Shown: piece by piece, positions 25,501 to 38,044 of the stretch
Layout of the letters: every line of letters begins with the position of its first letter
How positions within the stretch are numbered: position 1 is the stretch's first letter
Assembly (NCBI GenBank): GCA_947396885.1
Contig: OX377206.1
Coordinates: 47,661,631-47,725,630 of the forward strand
Length of the DNA: 64,000 bases
From: Heligmosomoides polygyrus polygyrus
Taxonomy: Eukaryota; Nematoda; Chromadorea; Rhabditida; Heligmosomidae
Direction: 5' to 3'
Notes under the pieces: generated by a model
Told to the model about the DNA's origin: nothing
What the model saw: only the letters and a program-made list of their open reading frames with translations
The model's database searches: none
Position numbers and translations under genes: made by a program

Positions 25501-27777
25501 TAGCTGGGTTTGGGTTACGTTCCCTGCACGACCCGCTAAACCCAAAGCCGGCGACTGAAGGTGGGTTAGCCAAGCGTCCGTAGTTAGGTTTGGGCTACGT
25601 TCCTTGCATGGTGCCCATTCCTGAAGCCGAAGACTGACGCCAAGTTAGCCAAGCATACGTAGCTGGGTTTGGCTATGTTCCTTGCATGGCCCGATATACC
25701 GGAAGAAGGCGAAGCCGGCAAGATTGGCGCGGTCCGCACGTACAGCGTCTGTAGCTTGGTTTGGGCTACATTCCTCGCACGACCCGCCCTACCCAAAGCC
25801 GGAAACTGTCTCTGGGTTAGGCAACTTCCACAGCTAGGTTTGGGCTACGTTCCTTGCATGGCTCGCCAAACCCGAAGCCGTCGACTGATGCTGGGTTATA
25901 AAAGCGTCCGTAGGCAGGATTGGGCTACGTTCCTTCCATGGCCCGTTAAACCCAAGGCCGGCGACTGACGGTGGGTTACAAAGGCGTCCGTAGGCAGGTT
26001 TGGGCTACGCTCCTTGCATGGCCCGCCAAACCCGAAGCAGGCGAAGCCGGCAAGATTGGCGCGGTCCGCACGTACAGGGTCCGTAGCTAAGTTTAGGCTA
26101 CGTTCCTTGCATGGCCCGTCAACCCGAAGCCGTCGACTGACGCTGGGTTATAAAAGCGTCCGTAAGCAGGATTGGGCTACGTTCCTTCCATGGCCCCCCC
26201 ATACCCGAAGCCGGCGATTCACGCTGGGTTAGCCAAGCGTCCGTAGCTTGGTTTGGGCTACATTCCTCGCACGTCCCGCCATACCTAAAGCCGGAAACTG
26301 TGGGTTACACATGCGTCCGTAGCTGGGTTTGGGTTAGGTTCCTTGCATGGACCCCCATACCCGAAGCGGGCGATTCACGCTGAGTTAGCCAAGCGTCCGT
26401 AGGTAGGTTTGGGCTACGTTCCTTGCACGGCCCGCCAAACCCGAAGCCGGCGATTCACGCTGAGTTAGCCAAGCGTCCGTAGCTGGGCTTGGGTTACGTT
26501 CCTTACATGGCCCGCCAAACCCGAAGCCGGCGATTCACGCTGAGTTAGCCAAGCGTCCGTAGCTGGGTTTGGGTTACGTTCCTTGCATGGCCCGCCAAAC
26601 GCGAAGCAGGCGAGCCGGCAAGATTGGCGCGGTCCGCACGTACAGCGTCCGCAGCTTGGTTTGGGCTACATTCCTCGCACGTCCCGCCATGCCCAAAGCC
26701 GGAAACTGTCGCTGGGTTAGCCAAGCGTCCGTAGGTAGGTTTGGGCTAGGTTCCTTGCATGGCCCGCCAAACCCGAAGCCGGCGACTGACGCCTGGTTAG
26801 CCAAGCGTCCGTAGCTGGGTTGGCGCTACGTTCCTTGCATGGCCCCCAATTCCCGAAGCCGTCGACTGACGCTGAGTTAGCCAAGCGTCCGTAGCTGGGT
26901 AGGGGCTACGTTCCTTACATGGTGCCCATACCTGAAGCCGACGACTGACGCCTGGTTAGCCAAGCGTCCGTAGTTAGGTTTGGGCTACGTTCCTTGCATG
27001 GTGCCCATACCTGAAGCCGAAGACTGACGCCAAGTTAGCCAAGCATACGTAGCTGGGTTTGGCTATGTTCCTTGCATGGCCCGATATACCCGAAGAAGGC
27101 GAAGCCGGCAAGATTGGCGCGGTCCGCACGTACAGCGTCTGTAGCTTGGTTTGGGCTACATTCCTCGCACGACCCGCCATACGCAAAGCCGGAAACTGTC
27201 GCTGGGTTAGCCAAGCGTCCGTAGGTAGGTTTGGGCTAGGTTCCTTGCATGGCCCGCCAAACCCGAAGCCGGCGACTGACGCCTGGTTAGCCAAGCGTCC
27301 GTAGCTGGGTTGGCGCTACGTTCCTTGCATGGCCCCCAATTCCCGAAGCCGTCGACTGACGCTGAGTTAGCCAAGCGTCCGTAGCTGGGTAGGGGCTACG
27401 TTCCTTACATGGTGCCCATACCTGAAGCCGACGACTGACGCCTGGTTAGCCAAGCGTCCCTAGTTAGGTTTGGGCTACGTTCCTTGCATGGTGCCCATAC
27501 CTGAAGCCGAAGACTGACGCCAAGTTAGCCAAGCATACGTAGCTGGGTTCGGCTATGTTCCTTGCATGGCCCGATATACCCGAAGAAGGCGAAGCCGGCA
27601 AGATTGGCGCGGTCCGCACGTACAGCGTCTGTAGCTTGGTTTGGGCTACATTCCTCGCACGACCCGCCATACGCAAAGCCGGAAACTGTCGCTGGGTTAG
27701 GCGAGCTTCCACAGCTAGGTTTAGGCTACGTTCCTGGCATGGCCCCCCAACCCGAAGCCGTCGACTGACGCTGGGTT
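19510..27777. repeat. Segmental duplication, copy 1 (partner at 28081-36348)
   Basis: This block of about 8.27 kb is repeated at an offset of 8571 bp. Copies share rare changes not seen elsewhere: the shortened AGGCGAGCCGGC near 26610 and 35180, GGCGCTGTCC near 23440 and 32010, GACGCGAAGTT near 23843 and 32414, and GGTTCGGCTATG near 27547 and 36118. The offset becomes 8651 bp for the stretch starting about 21.2-22.7 kb, because copy 2 has one extra 80-bp monomer near 29.6 kb and lacks one near 31.3 kb. Confidence 0.85.
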
Positions 27778-28080
27778 AGCCAAGCGTCCGTAGCTGGGTT
27801 GGCGCTACGTTCCTTGCATGGCCCCCAATTCCCGAAGCCGTCGACTGACGCTGAGTTAGCCAAGCGTCCGTAGCTGGGTAGGGGCTACGTTCCTTACATG
27901 GTGCCCATACCTGAAGCCGAAGACTGACGCCAAGTTAGCCAAGCATACGTAGCTGGGTTTGGCTATGTTCCTTGCATGGCCCGATATACCCGAAGAAGGC
28001 GAAGCCGGCAAGATTGGCGCGGTCCGCACGTACAGCGTCTGTAGCTTGGTTTGGGCTACATTCCTCGCACGACCCGCCCT

Positions 28081-31000
28081 ACCCAAAGCCGGAAACTGTC
28101 TCTGGGTTAGGCAACTTCCACAGCTAGGTTTGGGCTACGTTCCTTGCATGGCTCGCCAAACCCGAAGCCGTCGACTGATGCTGGGTTATAAAAGCGTCCG
28201 TAGGCAGGATTGGGCTACGTTCCTTCCATGGCCCCCCATACCCGAAGCCGGCGATTCACGCTGAGTTAGCCAAGCGTCCGTAGGTAGGTTTGGGCTACGT
28301 TCCTTGCATGGCCCGCCAAACCCGAAGCCGGCGATTCACGCTGAGTTAGCCAAGCGTCCGTAGCTGGGCTTGGGTTACGTTCCTTACATGGCCCGCCAAA
28401 CCCGAAGCCGGCGATTCACGCTGAGTTAGCCAAGCGTCCGTAGCTGGGTTTGGGTTACGTTCCTTGCATGGCCCGCCAAACGCGAAGCAGGCGAAGCCGG
28501 CAAGATTGGCGCGGTCCGCACGTACAGCGTCCGCAGCTTGGTTTGGGCTACATTCCTCGCACGTCCCGCCATGCCCAAAGCCGGAAACTGTCGCTGGGTT
28601 AGCCAAGCGTCCGTAGGTAGGTTTGGGCTACGTTCCTTGCATGGCCCGCCAAACCCGAAGCCGGCGATTCACGCTGAGTTAGCCAAGCGTCCGTAGCTGG
28701 GCTTGGGTTACGTTCCTTACATGGCCCGCCAAACCCGAAGCCGGCGATTCACACTGGGTTACCCAAGCGTCCGTAGCTGGGTTTGGGTTACGTTCCCTGC
28801 ACGGCCCGCTAAACCCAAAGCCGGCGACTGAAGGTGGGTTAGGCAAGCGTCCTTAACTAGGATTGGGCTACGTTCCTTGCATGGCCCCCCATACCCGAAG
28901 CCGGCGATTCACGCTGAGTTATCCAATCGTCCGTAGCTGGGCTTGGGTTACGTTCCTTACATGGCCCGCCAAACCCGAAGCCGGCGATTCACACTGGGTT
29001 ATCCAATCGTCCGTAGCTGGGCTTGGGTTACGTTCCTTACATGGCCCGCCAAACCCGAAGCCGGCGATTCACACTGGGTTACCCAAGCGTCCGTAGCTGG
29101 GTTTGGGTTACGTTCCCTGCACGGCCCGCTATACCCATAGCCGGCGACTGAAGGTGGGTTAGCCAAGCGTCCGTAGGCAGGTTTGGGCTACGCTCCTTGC
29201 ATGGCCCGCCAAACCCGAAGCAGGCGAAGCCGGCAAGATTGGCGCGGTCCGCACGTACAGGGTCCGTAGCTAAGTTTAGGCTACGTTCCTTGCATGGCCC
29301 GTCAACCCGAAGCCGTCGACTGACGCTGGGTTATAAAAGCGTCCGTAGGCAGGATTGGGCTACGTTCCTTCCATGGCCCCCCCATACCCGAAGCCGGCGA
29401 TTCACGCTGGGTTAGCCAAGCGTCCGTAGCTTGTTTTGGGCTACATTCCTCGCACGTCCCGCCATACCCAAAGCCGGAAACTGTGGGTTACCCATGCGTC
29501 CGTAGCTGGGTTTGGGTTAGGTTCCTTGCATGGACCCCCATACCCGAAGCGGGCGATTCACGCTGAGTTAGCCAAGCGTCCGTAGGTAGGTTTGGGTTAC
29601 GTTCCCTGCACGGCCCGCTAAACCCAAAGCCGGCGACTGAAGGTGGGTTAGGCAAGCGTCCTTAACTAGGATTGGGCTACGTTCCTTGCATGGCCCCCCA
29701 TACCCGAAGCCGGCGATTCACGCTGAGTTAGCCAAGCGTCCGTAGCTGGGCTTGGGTTACGTTCCTTACATGGCCCGCCAAACCCGAAGCCGGCGATTCA
29801 CACTGGGTTACCCAAGCGTCCGTAGCTGGGTTTGGGTTACGTTCCCTGCACGGCCCGCTAAACCCAAAGCCGGCGACTGAAGGTGGGTTAGCCAAGCGTC
29901 CGTAGTTAGGTTTGGGCTACGTTCCTTGCATGGTGCCCATACCTGAAGCCGAAGACTGACGCCAAGTTAGCCAAGCATACGTAGCTGGGTTTGGCTATGT
30001 TCCTTGCATGGCCCGATATACCCGAAGAAGGCGAAGCCGGCAAGATTGGCGCGGTCCGCACGTACAGCGTCTGTAGCTTGGTTTGGGCTACATTCCTCGC
30101 ACGTCCCGCCATGCCCAAAGCCGGAAACTGTCGCTGGGTTAGCCAAGCGTCCGTAGCTTGGTTTGGGCTACATTCCTCGTACGTCCCGCCATACCCAAAG
30201 CCGGAAACTGTCTCTGGGTTATGCAACTTCCACAGCTAGGTTTGGGCTACGTTCCTTGCATGGCTCGCCAAACCCGAAGCCGTCGACTGATGCTGGGTTA
30301 TAAAAGCGTCCGTAGGCAGGATTGGGCTACGTTCCTTCCATGGCCCCCCATACCCGAAGCCGGCGATTCACGCTGAGTTAGCCAAGCGTCCGTAGTTGGG
30401 TTTGGGCTACGTTCCTTGCACGGCCCGCCAAACCCGAAGCCGTCGACTGATGCTGGGTTATAAAAGCGTCCTTAACTAGGATTGGGCTACGTTCCTTGCA
30501 TGGCCCGCCAAACCCGAAGCCGGCGATTCACGCTGAGTTAGCCAAGCGTCCGTAGCTGGGCTTGGGTTACGTTCCTTACATGGCCCGCCAAACCCGAAGC
30601 CGGCGATTCACGCTGAGTTAGCCAAGCGTCCGTAGCTGGGTTTGGGTTACGTTCCTTGCATGGCCCGCCAAACCCGAAGCAGGCGAAGCCGGCAAGATTG
30701 GCGCGGTCCGCACGCACAGCGTCCGCAGCTTGGTTTGGGCTACATTCCTCGCACGTCCCGCCATGCCCAAAGCCGGAAACTGTCGCTGGGTTAGCCAAGC
30801 GTCCGTAGCTTGGTTTGGGCTACATTCCTCGTACGTCCCGCCATACCCAAAGCCAGGAACTGTCGATGGGTTTTCCCAAGCGTCCGTAGCTGGGTTTGGG
30901 TTACGTTCCTTGCACGGCCCGTTAAACCCAAGGCCGGCGACTGACGGTGGGTTACAAAGGCGTCCGTAGACAGGTTTGGGCTACGCTCCTTGCATGGCCC

Positions 31001-34000
31001 GCCAAACCCGAAGCAGGCGAAGCCGGCAAGATTGGCGCGGTCCGCAGGTACAGGGTCCGTAGCTAAGTTTAGGCTACGTTCCTTGCATGGCCCGTCAACC
31101 CGAAGCCGTCGACTGACGCTGGGTTATAAAAGCGTCCGTAGGCAGGATTGGGCTACGTTCCTTCCATGGCCCCCCATACCCGAAGCCGGCGATTCACCCT
31201 GGGTTAGCCAAGCGTCCGTAGCTTGTTTTGGGCTACATTCCTCGCACGTCCCGCCATACCCAAAGCCGGAAACTGTGGGTTACACATGCGTCCGTAGCTG
31301 GGTTTGGGCTACGTTCCTTGCATGGCCCGCCAAACCCGAAGCCGGCGATTCACGCTGAGTTAGCCAAGCGTCCGTAGCTGGGCTTGGGTTACGTTCCTTA
31401 CATGGCCCGCCAAACCCGAAGCCGGCGATTCACGCTGAGTTAGCCAAGCGTCCGTAGCTGGGTTTGGGTTACGTTCCTTGCATGGCCCGCCAAACGCGAA
31501 GCAGGCGAAGCCGGCAAGATTGGCGCGGTCCGCACGTACAGCGTCCGCAGCTTGGTTTGGGCTACATTCCTCGCACGTCCCGCCATGCCCAAAGCCGGAA
31601 ACTGTCGCTGGGTTAGCCAAGCGTCCGTAGGTAGGTTTGGGCTAGGTTCCTTGCATGGCCCGCCAAACCCGAAGCCGGCGACTGACGCCTGGTTAGCCAA
31701 GCGTCCGTAGCTGGGTTGGCGCTACGTTCCTTGCATGGCCCCCAATTCCCGAAGCCGTCGACTGACGCTGAGTTAGCCAAGCGTCCGTAGCTGGGTAGGG
31801 GCTACGTTCCTTACATGGTGCCCATACCTGAAGCCGACGACTGACGCCTGGTTAGCCAAGCGTCCGTAGTTAGGTTTGGGCTACGTTCCTTGCATGGTGC
31901 CCATACCTGAAGCCGAAGACTGACGCCAAGTTAGCCAAGCATACGTAGCTGGGTTTGGCTATGTTCCTTGCATGGCCCGATATACCCGAAGAAGGCGAAG
32001 CCGGCAAGATTGGCGCTGTCCGCACGTACAGCGTCCGCAGCTTGGTTTGGGCTACATTCCTCGCACGTCCCGCCATGCCCAAAGCCGGAAACTGTCGCTG
32101 GGTTAGCCAAGCGTCCGTAGGTAGGTTTGGGCTAGGTTCCTTGCATGGCCCGCCAAACCCGAAGCCGGCGACTGACGCCTGGTTAGCCAAGCGTCCGTAG
32201 CTGGGTTGGCGCTACGTTCCTTGCATGGCCCCCAATTCCCGAAGCCGTCGACTGACGCTGAGTTAGCCAAGCGTCCGTAGCTGGGTAGGGGCTACGTTCC
32301 TTACATGGTGCCCATACCTGAAGCCGACGACTGACGCCTGGTTAGCCAAGCGTCCGTAGTTAGGTTTGGGCTACGTTCCTTGCATGGTGCCCATACCTGA
32401 AGCCGAAGACTGACGCGAAGTTAGCCAAGCATACGTAGCTGGGTTTGGCTATGTTCCTTGCATGGCCCGATATACCCGAAGAAGGCGAAGCCGGCAAGAT
32501 TGGCGCGGTCCGCACGTACAGCGTCTGTAGCTTGGTTTGGGCTACATTCCTCGCACGACCCGCCATACGCAAAGCCGGAAACTGTCGCTGGGTTAGGCGA
32601 GCTTCCACAGCTAGGTTTAGGCTACGTTCCTGGCATGGCCCCCCAACCCGAAGCCGTCGACTGACGCTGGGTTACCCAAGCGTCCGTAGGTAGGTTTGGG
32701 CTACGTTCCTTGCACGGCCCGCTAAACCCAAAGCCGGCGACTGACGGTGGGTTAGGCAAGCGTCCTTAACTAGGATTGGGCTACGTTCCTTGCATGGCCC
32801 GCCAAACCCGAAGCCGGCGATTCACGCTGAGTTAGCCAAGCGTCCGTAGGTAGGTTTGGGCTACGTTCCTTGCATGGCCCGCCAAACCCGAAGCCGGCGA
32901 TTCACGCTGAATTAGCCAAGCGTCCGTAGCTGGGCTTAGGTTACGTTCCTTACATGGCCCGCCAAACCCGAAGCCGGCGATTCACGCTGAGTTAGCCAAG
33001 CGTCCGTAGCTGGGTTTGGGTTACGTTCCTTGCATGGCCCGCCAAACCCGAAGCAGGCGAAGCCGGCAAGATTGGCGCGGTCCGCACGTACAGCGTCCGC
33101 AGCTTGGTTTGGGATACATTCCTCGCACGTCCCGCCATGCCCAAAGCCGGAAACTGTCGCTGGGTTAGCCCAGCGTCCGTAGCTTGGTTTGGGCTACATT
33201 CCTCGTACGTCCCGCCATACCCAAAACCAGAAACTGTCGATGGGTTACCCAAGCGTCCGTAGCTGGGTTTGGGTTACGTTCCTTGCACGGCCCGTTAAAC
33301 CCAAGGCCGGCGACTGACGGTGGGTTATAAAAGCGTCCGTAGGCAGGTTTGGGCTACGCTCCTTGCATGGCCCGCCAAACCCGAAGCAGGCGAAGCCGGC
33401 AAGATTGGAGCGGTCCGCACGTACAGGGTCCGTAGCTAGGTTTAGGCTACGTTCCTTGCATGGCCCGTCAACCCGAAGCCGTCGACTGACGCTGAGTTAG
33501 CCAAGCGTCCGCAGCTGGGCTTGGGTTACGTTCCTCACATGGCCCGCCAAACCCGAAGCCGGCGATTCACACTGGGTTACCCAAGCGTCCGTAGCTGGGT
33601 TGGCGCTAGGTTCCTTGCATGGCCCCCAATTCCCGAAGCCGTCGACTGACGCTGAGTTATCCAATCGTCCGTAGCTGGGCTTGGGTTACGTTCCTTACAT
33701 GGCCCGCCAAACCCGAAGCCGGCGATTCACACTGGGTTACCCAAGCGTCCGTAGCTGGGTTTGGGTTACGTTCCCTGCACGGCCCGCTAAACCCAAAGCC
33801 GGCGACTGAAGGTGGGTTAGGCAAGCGTCCTTAACTAGGATTGGGCTACGTTCCTTGCATGGCCCCCCATACCCGAAGCCGGCGATTCACGCTGAGTTAT
33901 CCAATCGTCCGTAGCTGGGCTTGGGTTACGTTCCTTACATGGCCCGCCAAACCCGAAGCCGGCGATTCACACTGGGTTATCCAATCGTCCGTAGCTGGGC

Positions 34001-36348
34001 TTGGGTTACGTTCCTTACATGGCCCGCCAAACCCGAAGCCGGCGATTCACACTGGGTTACCCAAGCGTCCGTAGCTGGGTTTGGGTTACGTTCCCTGCAC
34101 GACCCGCTAAACCCAAAGCCGGCGACTGAAGGTGGGTTAGCCAAGCGTCCGTAGTTAGGTTTGGGCTACGTTCCTTGCATGGTGCCCATTCCTGAAGCCG
34201 AAGACTGACGCCAAGTTAGCCAAGCATACGTAGCTGGGTTTGGCTATGTTCCTTGCATGGCCCGATATACCGGAAGAAGGCGAAGCCGGCAAGATTGGCG
34301 CGGTCCGCACGTACAGCGTCTGTAGCTTGGTTTGGGCTACATTCCTCGCACGACCCGCCCTACCCAAAGCCGGAAACTGTCTCTGGGTTAGGCAACTTCC
34401 ACAGCTAGGTTTGGGCTACGTTCCTTGCATGGCTCGCCAAACCCGAAGCCGTCGACTGATGCTGGGTTATAAAAGCGTCCGTAGGCAGGATTGGGCTACG
34501 TTCCTTCCATGGCCCGTTAAACCCAAGGCCGGCGACTGACGGTGGGTTACAAAGGCGTCCGTAGGCAGGTTTGGGCTACGCTCCTTGCATGGCCCGCCAA
34601 ACCCGAAGCAGGCGAAGCCGGCAAGATTGGCGCGGTCCGCACGTACAGGGTCCGTAGCTAAGTTTAGGCTACGTTCCTTGCATGGCCCGTCAACCCGAAG
34701 CCGTCGACTGACGCTGGGTTATAAAAGCGTCCGTAAGCAGGATTGGGCTACGTTCCTTCCATGGCCCCCCCATACCCGAAGCCGGCGATTCACGCTGGGT
34801 TAGCCAAGCGTCCGTAGCTTGGTTTGGGCTACATTCCTCGCACGTCCCGCCATACCTAAAGCCGGAAACTGTGGGTTACACATGCGTCCGTAGCTGGGTT
34901 TGGGTTAGGTTCCTTGCATGGACGCCCATACCCGAAGCGGGCGATTCACGCTGAGTTAGCCAAGCGTCCGTAGGTAGGTTTGGGCTACGTTCCTTGCACG
35001 GCCCGCCAAACCCGAAGCCGGCGATTCACGCTGAGTTAGCCAAGCGTCCGTAGCTGGGCTTGGGTTACGTTCCTTACATGGCCCGCCAAACCCGAAGCCG
35101 GCGATTCACGCTGAGTTAGCCAAGCGTCCGTAGCTGGGTTTGGGTTACGTTCCTTGCATGGCCCGCCAAACGCGAAGCAGGCGAGCCGGCAAGATTGGCG
35201 CGGTCCGCACGTACAGCGTCCGCAGCTTGGTTTGGGCTACATTCCTCGCACGTCCCGCCATGCCCAAAGCCGGAAACTGTCGCTGGGTTAGCCAAGCGTC
35301 CGTAGGTAGGTTTGGGCTAGGTTCCTTGCATGGCCCGCCAAACCCGAAGCCGGCGACTGACGCCTGGTTAGCCAAGCGTCCGTAGCTGGGTTGGCGCTAC
35401 GTTCCTTGCATGGCCCCCAATTCCCGAAGCCGTCGACTGACGCTGAGTTAGCCAAGCGTCCGTAGCTGGGTAGGGGCTACGTTCCTTACATGGTGCCCAT
35501 ACCTGAAGCCGACGACTGACGCCTGGTTAGCCAAGCGTCCGTAGTTAGGTTTGGGCTACGTTCCTTGCATGGTGCCCATACCTGAAGCCGAAGACTGACG
35601 CCAAGTTAGCCAAGCATACGTAGCTGGGTTTGGCTATGTTCCTTGCATGGCCCGATATACCCGAAGAAGGCGAAGCCGGCAAGATTGGCGCGGTCCGCAC
35701 GTACAGCGTCTGTAGCTTGGTTTGGGCTACATTCCTCGCACGACCCGCCATACGCAAAGCCGGAAACTGTCGCTGGGTTAGCCAAGCGTCCGTAGGTAGG
35801 TTTGGGCTAGGTTCCTTGCATGGCCCGCCAAACCCGAAGCCGGCGACTGACGCCTGGTTAGCCAAGCGTCCGTAGCTGGGTTGGCGCTACGTTCCTTGCA
35901 TGGCCCCCAATTCCCGAAGCCGTCGACTGACGCTGAGTTAGCCAAGCGTCCGTAGCTGGGTAGGGGCTACGTTCCTTACATGGTGCCCATACCTGAAGCC
36001 GACGACTGACGCCTGGTTAGCCAAGCGTCCCTAGTTAGGTTTGGGCTACGTTCCTTGCATGGTGCCCATACCTGAAGCCGAAGACTGACGCCAAGTTAGC
36101 CAAGCATACGTAGCTGGGTTCGGCTATGTTCCTTGCATGGCCCGATATACCCGAAGAAGGCGAAGCCGGCAAGATTGGCGCGGTCCGCACGTACAGCGTC
36201 TGTAGCTTGGTTTGGGCTACATTCCTCGCACGACCCGCCATACGCAAAGCCGGAAACTGTCGCTGGGTTAGGCGAGCTTCCACAGCTAGGTTTAGGCTAC
36301 GTTCCTGGCATGGCCCCCCAACCCGAAGCCGTCGACTGACGCTGGGTT
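28081..36348. repeat. Segmental duplication, copy 2 (partner at 19510-27777)
   Basis: This is the second copy of the block described at 19510-27777, near-identical to it. One of the few base differences is GACGCCCATA near 34921 against GACCCCCATA near 26350. Between the copies lies a junction of about 300 bp (27778-28080) built from the same monomers in another order. Copy 2 ends near 36348, about 880 bp before the retrotransposon. The order of this block is also recognisable in diverged form at 14.1-18.1 kb. Confidence 0.85.
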
Positions 36349-37218
36349 ACCCAAGCGTCCGTAGGTAGGTTTGGGCTACGTTCCTTGCACGGCCCGCTAA
36401 ACCCAAAGCCGGCGACTGACGGTGGGTTAGGCAAGCGTCCTTAACTAGGATTGGGCTACGTTCCTTGCATGGCCCGCCAAACCCGAAGCCGGCGATTCAC
36501 GCTGAGTTAGCCAAGCGTCCGTAGGTAGGTTTGGGCTACGTTCCTTGCATGGCCCGCCAAACCCGAAGCAGGCGAAGCCGGCAAGATTGGCGCGGTCCGC
36601 ACGTACAGCGTCCGCAGCTTGGTTTGGGATACATTCCTCGCACGTCCCGCCATGCCCAAAGCCGGAAACTGTCGCTGGGTTAGCCCAGCGTCCGTAGCTT
36701 GGTTTGTGCTACATTCCTCGTACGTCCCGCCATACCCAAAACCAGAAACTGTCGATGGGTTACCCAAGCGTCCGTAGCTGGGTTTGGGTTACGTTCCTTG
36801 CACGGCCCGTTAAACCCAAGGCCGGCGACTGACGGTGGGTTATAAAAGCGTCCGTAGGCAGGTTTGGGCTACGCTCCTTGCATGGCCCGCCAAACCCGAA
36901 GCAGGCGAAGCCGGCAAGATTGGAGCGGTCCGCACGTACAGGGTCCGTAGCTAGGTTTAGGCTACGTTCCTTGCATGACCCGTCAACCCGAAGCCGTCGA
37001 CTGACGCTGAGTTAGCCAAGCGTCCGTAGCTGGGCTTGGGTTACGTTCCTCACATGGCCCGCCAAACCCGAAGCCGGCGATTCACACTGGGTTACCCAAG
37101 CGTCCGTAGCTGGGTTGGCGCTAGGTTCCTTGCATGGCCCCCAATTCCCGAAGCCGTCGACTGACGCTGAGTTAGCCAATCGTCCGTAGCTGGGCTTGGG
37201 TTACGTTCCTTACATGGC

Positions 37219-37223
37219 CCGCC
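37219..37223. repeat. Target-site duplication CCGCC, left copy
   Basis: The five bases CCGCC directly precede the TG end of the left LTR and are repeated directly after the CA end of the right LTR. A 5-bp duplication is normal for BEL/Pao integration. Joining the flanks through one CCGCC gives a normal satellite unit (CATGGCCCGCCAAACCCGAA), which is the pre-insertion site. Confidence 0.93.
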
Positions 37224-38044
37224 TGACGTGACCCGACCAGAATATACAGAACAACAGCACTGCCACGCGGATTAGATAATGTCGCGACCGATACGTGTCG
37301 GAGTCACCTCAAACTTGGGTAATTAAACCTTTATTTTAAATATACATAAATAAATACGCAGGCGAATAGTGAATAACGATAACTTGCATCGATGGTAATC
37401 AATAGGATGATAAGGAATGATAGGGAAAGCAAAACATGACTACAACTAAGAGGAACAAACCAAGGTAACAAAATGCACTTCAACAAGAGCAAAACAATAC
37501 TATACAAAACCTAAGCCAACTAAGTGAACCGGCAATAGGAAGTAGAAATGAGAAACAGAGCCCAAACCCCACTATAGGAAGACACTGAACCCACAGGAGG
37601 AAAATGGCAAGGCGACACAATGCAATACAAGCGCATATAAGAAATAAGAACAGCTCAAGAGCAGAAATTATGAGGCACAATAAGATATAAGAACAATACA
37701 ACAAGATATAGCGACATTACTACGCGAATAACACACAAGATATTCAAGTACGACAAAGCATGCACAAAATCGGACCCAGAAGGACACGCGCAAGGAGTCA
37801 GAAGGAAAAAGCCACGACACAAATACGCGCAAAACGAAAACCACTCTAAACGACCCCTCCCGGACGCGCACAGCCGCTCGAATGGCCGCCAAGCCCATGA
37901 AGAAGGCTGGGAGCGCTGATTCCTAGGAAGACCCTGAAAATCAGGAAACCCAGAGAAATAGCCCGGGGAAGGAGGAGACCCAGAGCGCGCGCGCGGCAGT
38001 CGAAATGGGGCGCGGAATCCGTCAAAGGAGACGACTTGTCGTCA
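37224..38044 (-). repeat. 3' LTR
   Basis: This 821-bp LTR begins TGACGTGACC and ends GTCGTCA on the plus strand, giving the usual TG...CA termini. It matches the other LTR almost base for base. The differences are clustered in the first 60 bases, with single changes near 37295, 37361 and 37589. In the element's own direction it lies downstream of pol, and the last codons of the pol frame (stop at 38022-38024) lie inside it. The sense strand is T-rich and gives long hydrophobic but spurious reading frames. Confidence 0.96.
37330..37335 (-). promoter_or_regulatory. Polyadenylation signal AATAAA in the 3' LTR
   Basis: On the sense (minus) strand this reads AATAAA, about 106 bases before the end of the element. 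This is the position expected for the signal that ends the full-length transcript in the 3' LTR. It is conserved in the 5' LTR at 44741-44746. Confidence 0.55.

Larger units (their letters stand above)
1..37223. repeat. 80-bp satellite array, left arm (higher-order repeats)
   Basis: The whole interval is tandem copies of a GC-rich monomer (about 60 percent GC in a typical unit) with an 80-bp period; positions 181-260 and 261-340 are two adjacent standard units. Recognisable variants are units of 78 and 79 bp beginning with a GTGCCCATACC block, 80-bp units with CCCCCAATTCCC, units with CCGCTAAACCC, and a 93-bp class (for example from about 1071). The variants recur in fixed orders, so the array has higher-order structure. 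No host gene, RNA gene or unrelated unique sequence was seen in these 37 kb. The left edge lies inside the array. Open reading frames of 60-139 codons occur on both strands, but they only reflect the low stop-codon content of the monomer. The array ends at the retrotransposon insertion, part-way through a monomer. Confidence 0.97.

Noticed and set aside
1..37223. Dozens of open reading frames of 60-139 codons on both strands of the satellite
   Set aside because: They repeat with the satellite, begin and end at variant monomers, occur in several frames at once, and 80 is not a multiple of 3. Their proteins are low-complexity shadows of the same DNA word, with no family resemblance.
37480..37898. 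Overlapping hydrophobic frames in the LTR (also at 44891-45309)
   Set aside because: The hydrophobicity comes from the T-rich sense strand of the LTR. The frames lack any recognisable domain and appear twice only because the LTR does.
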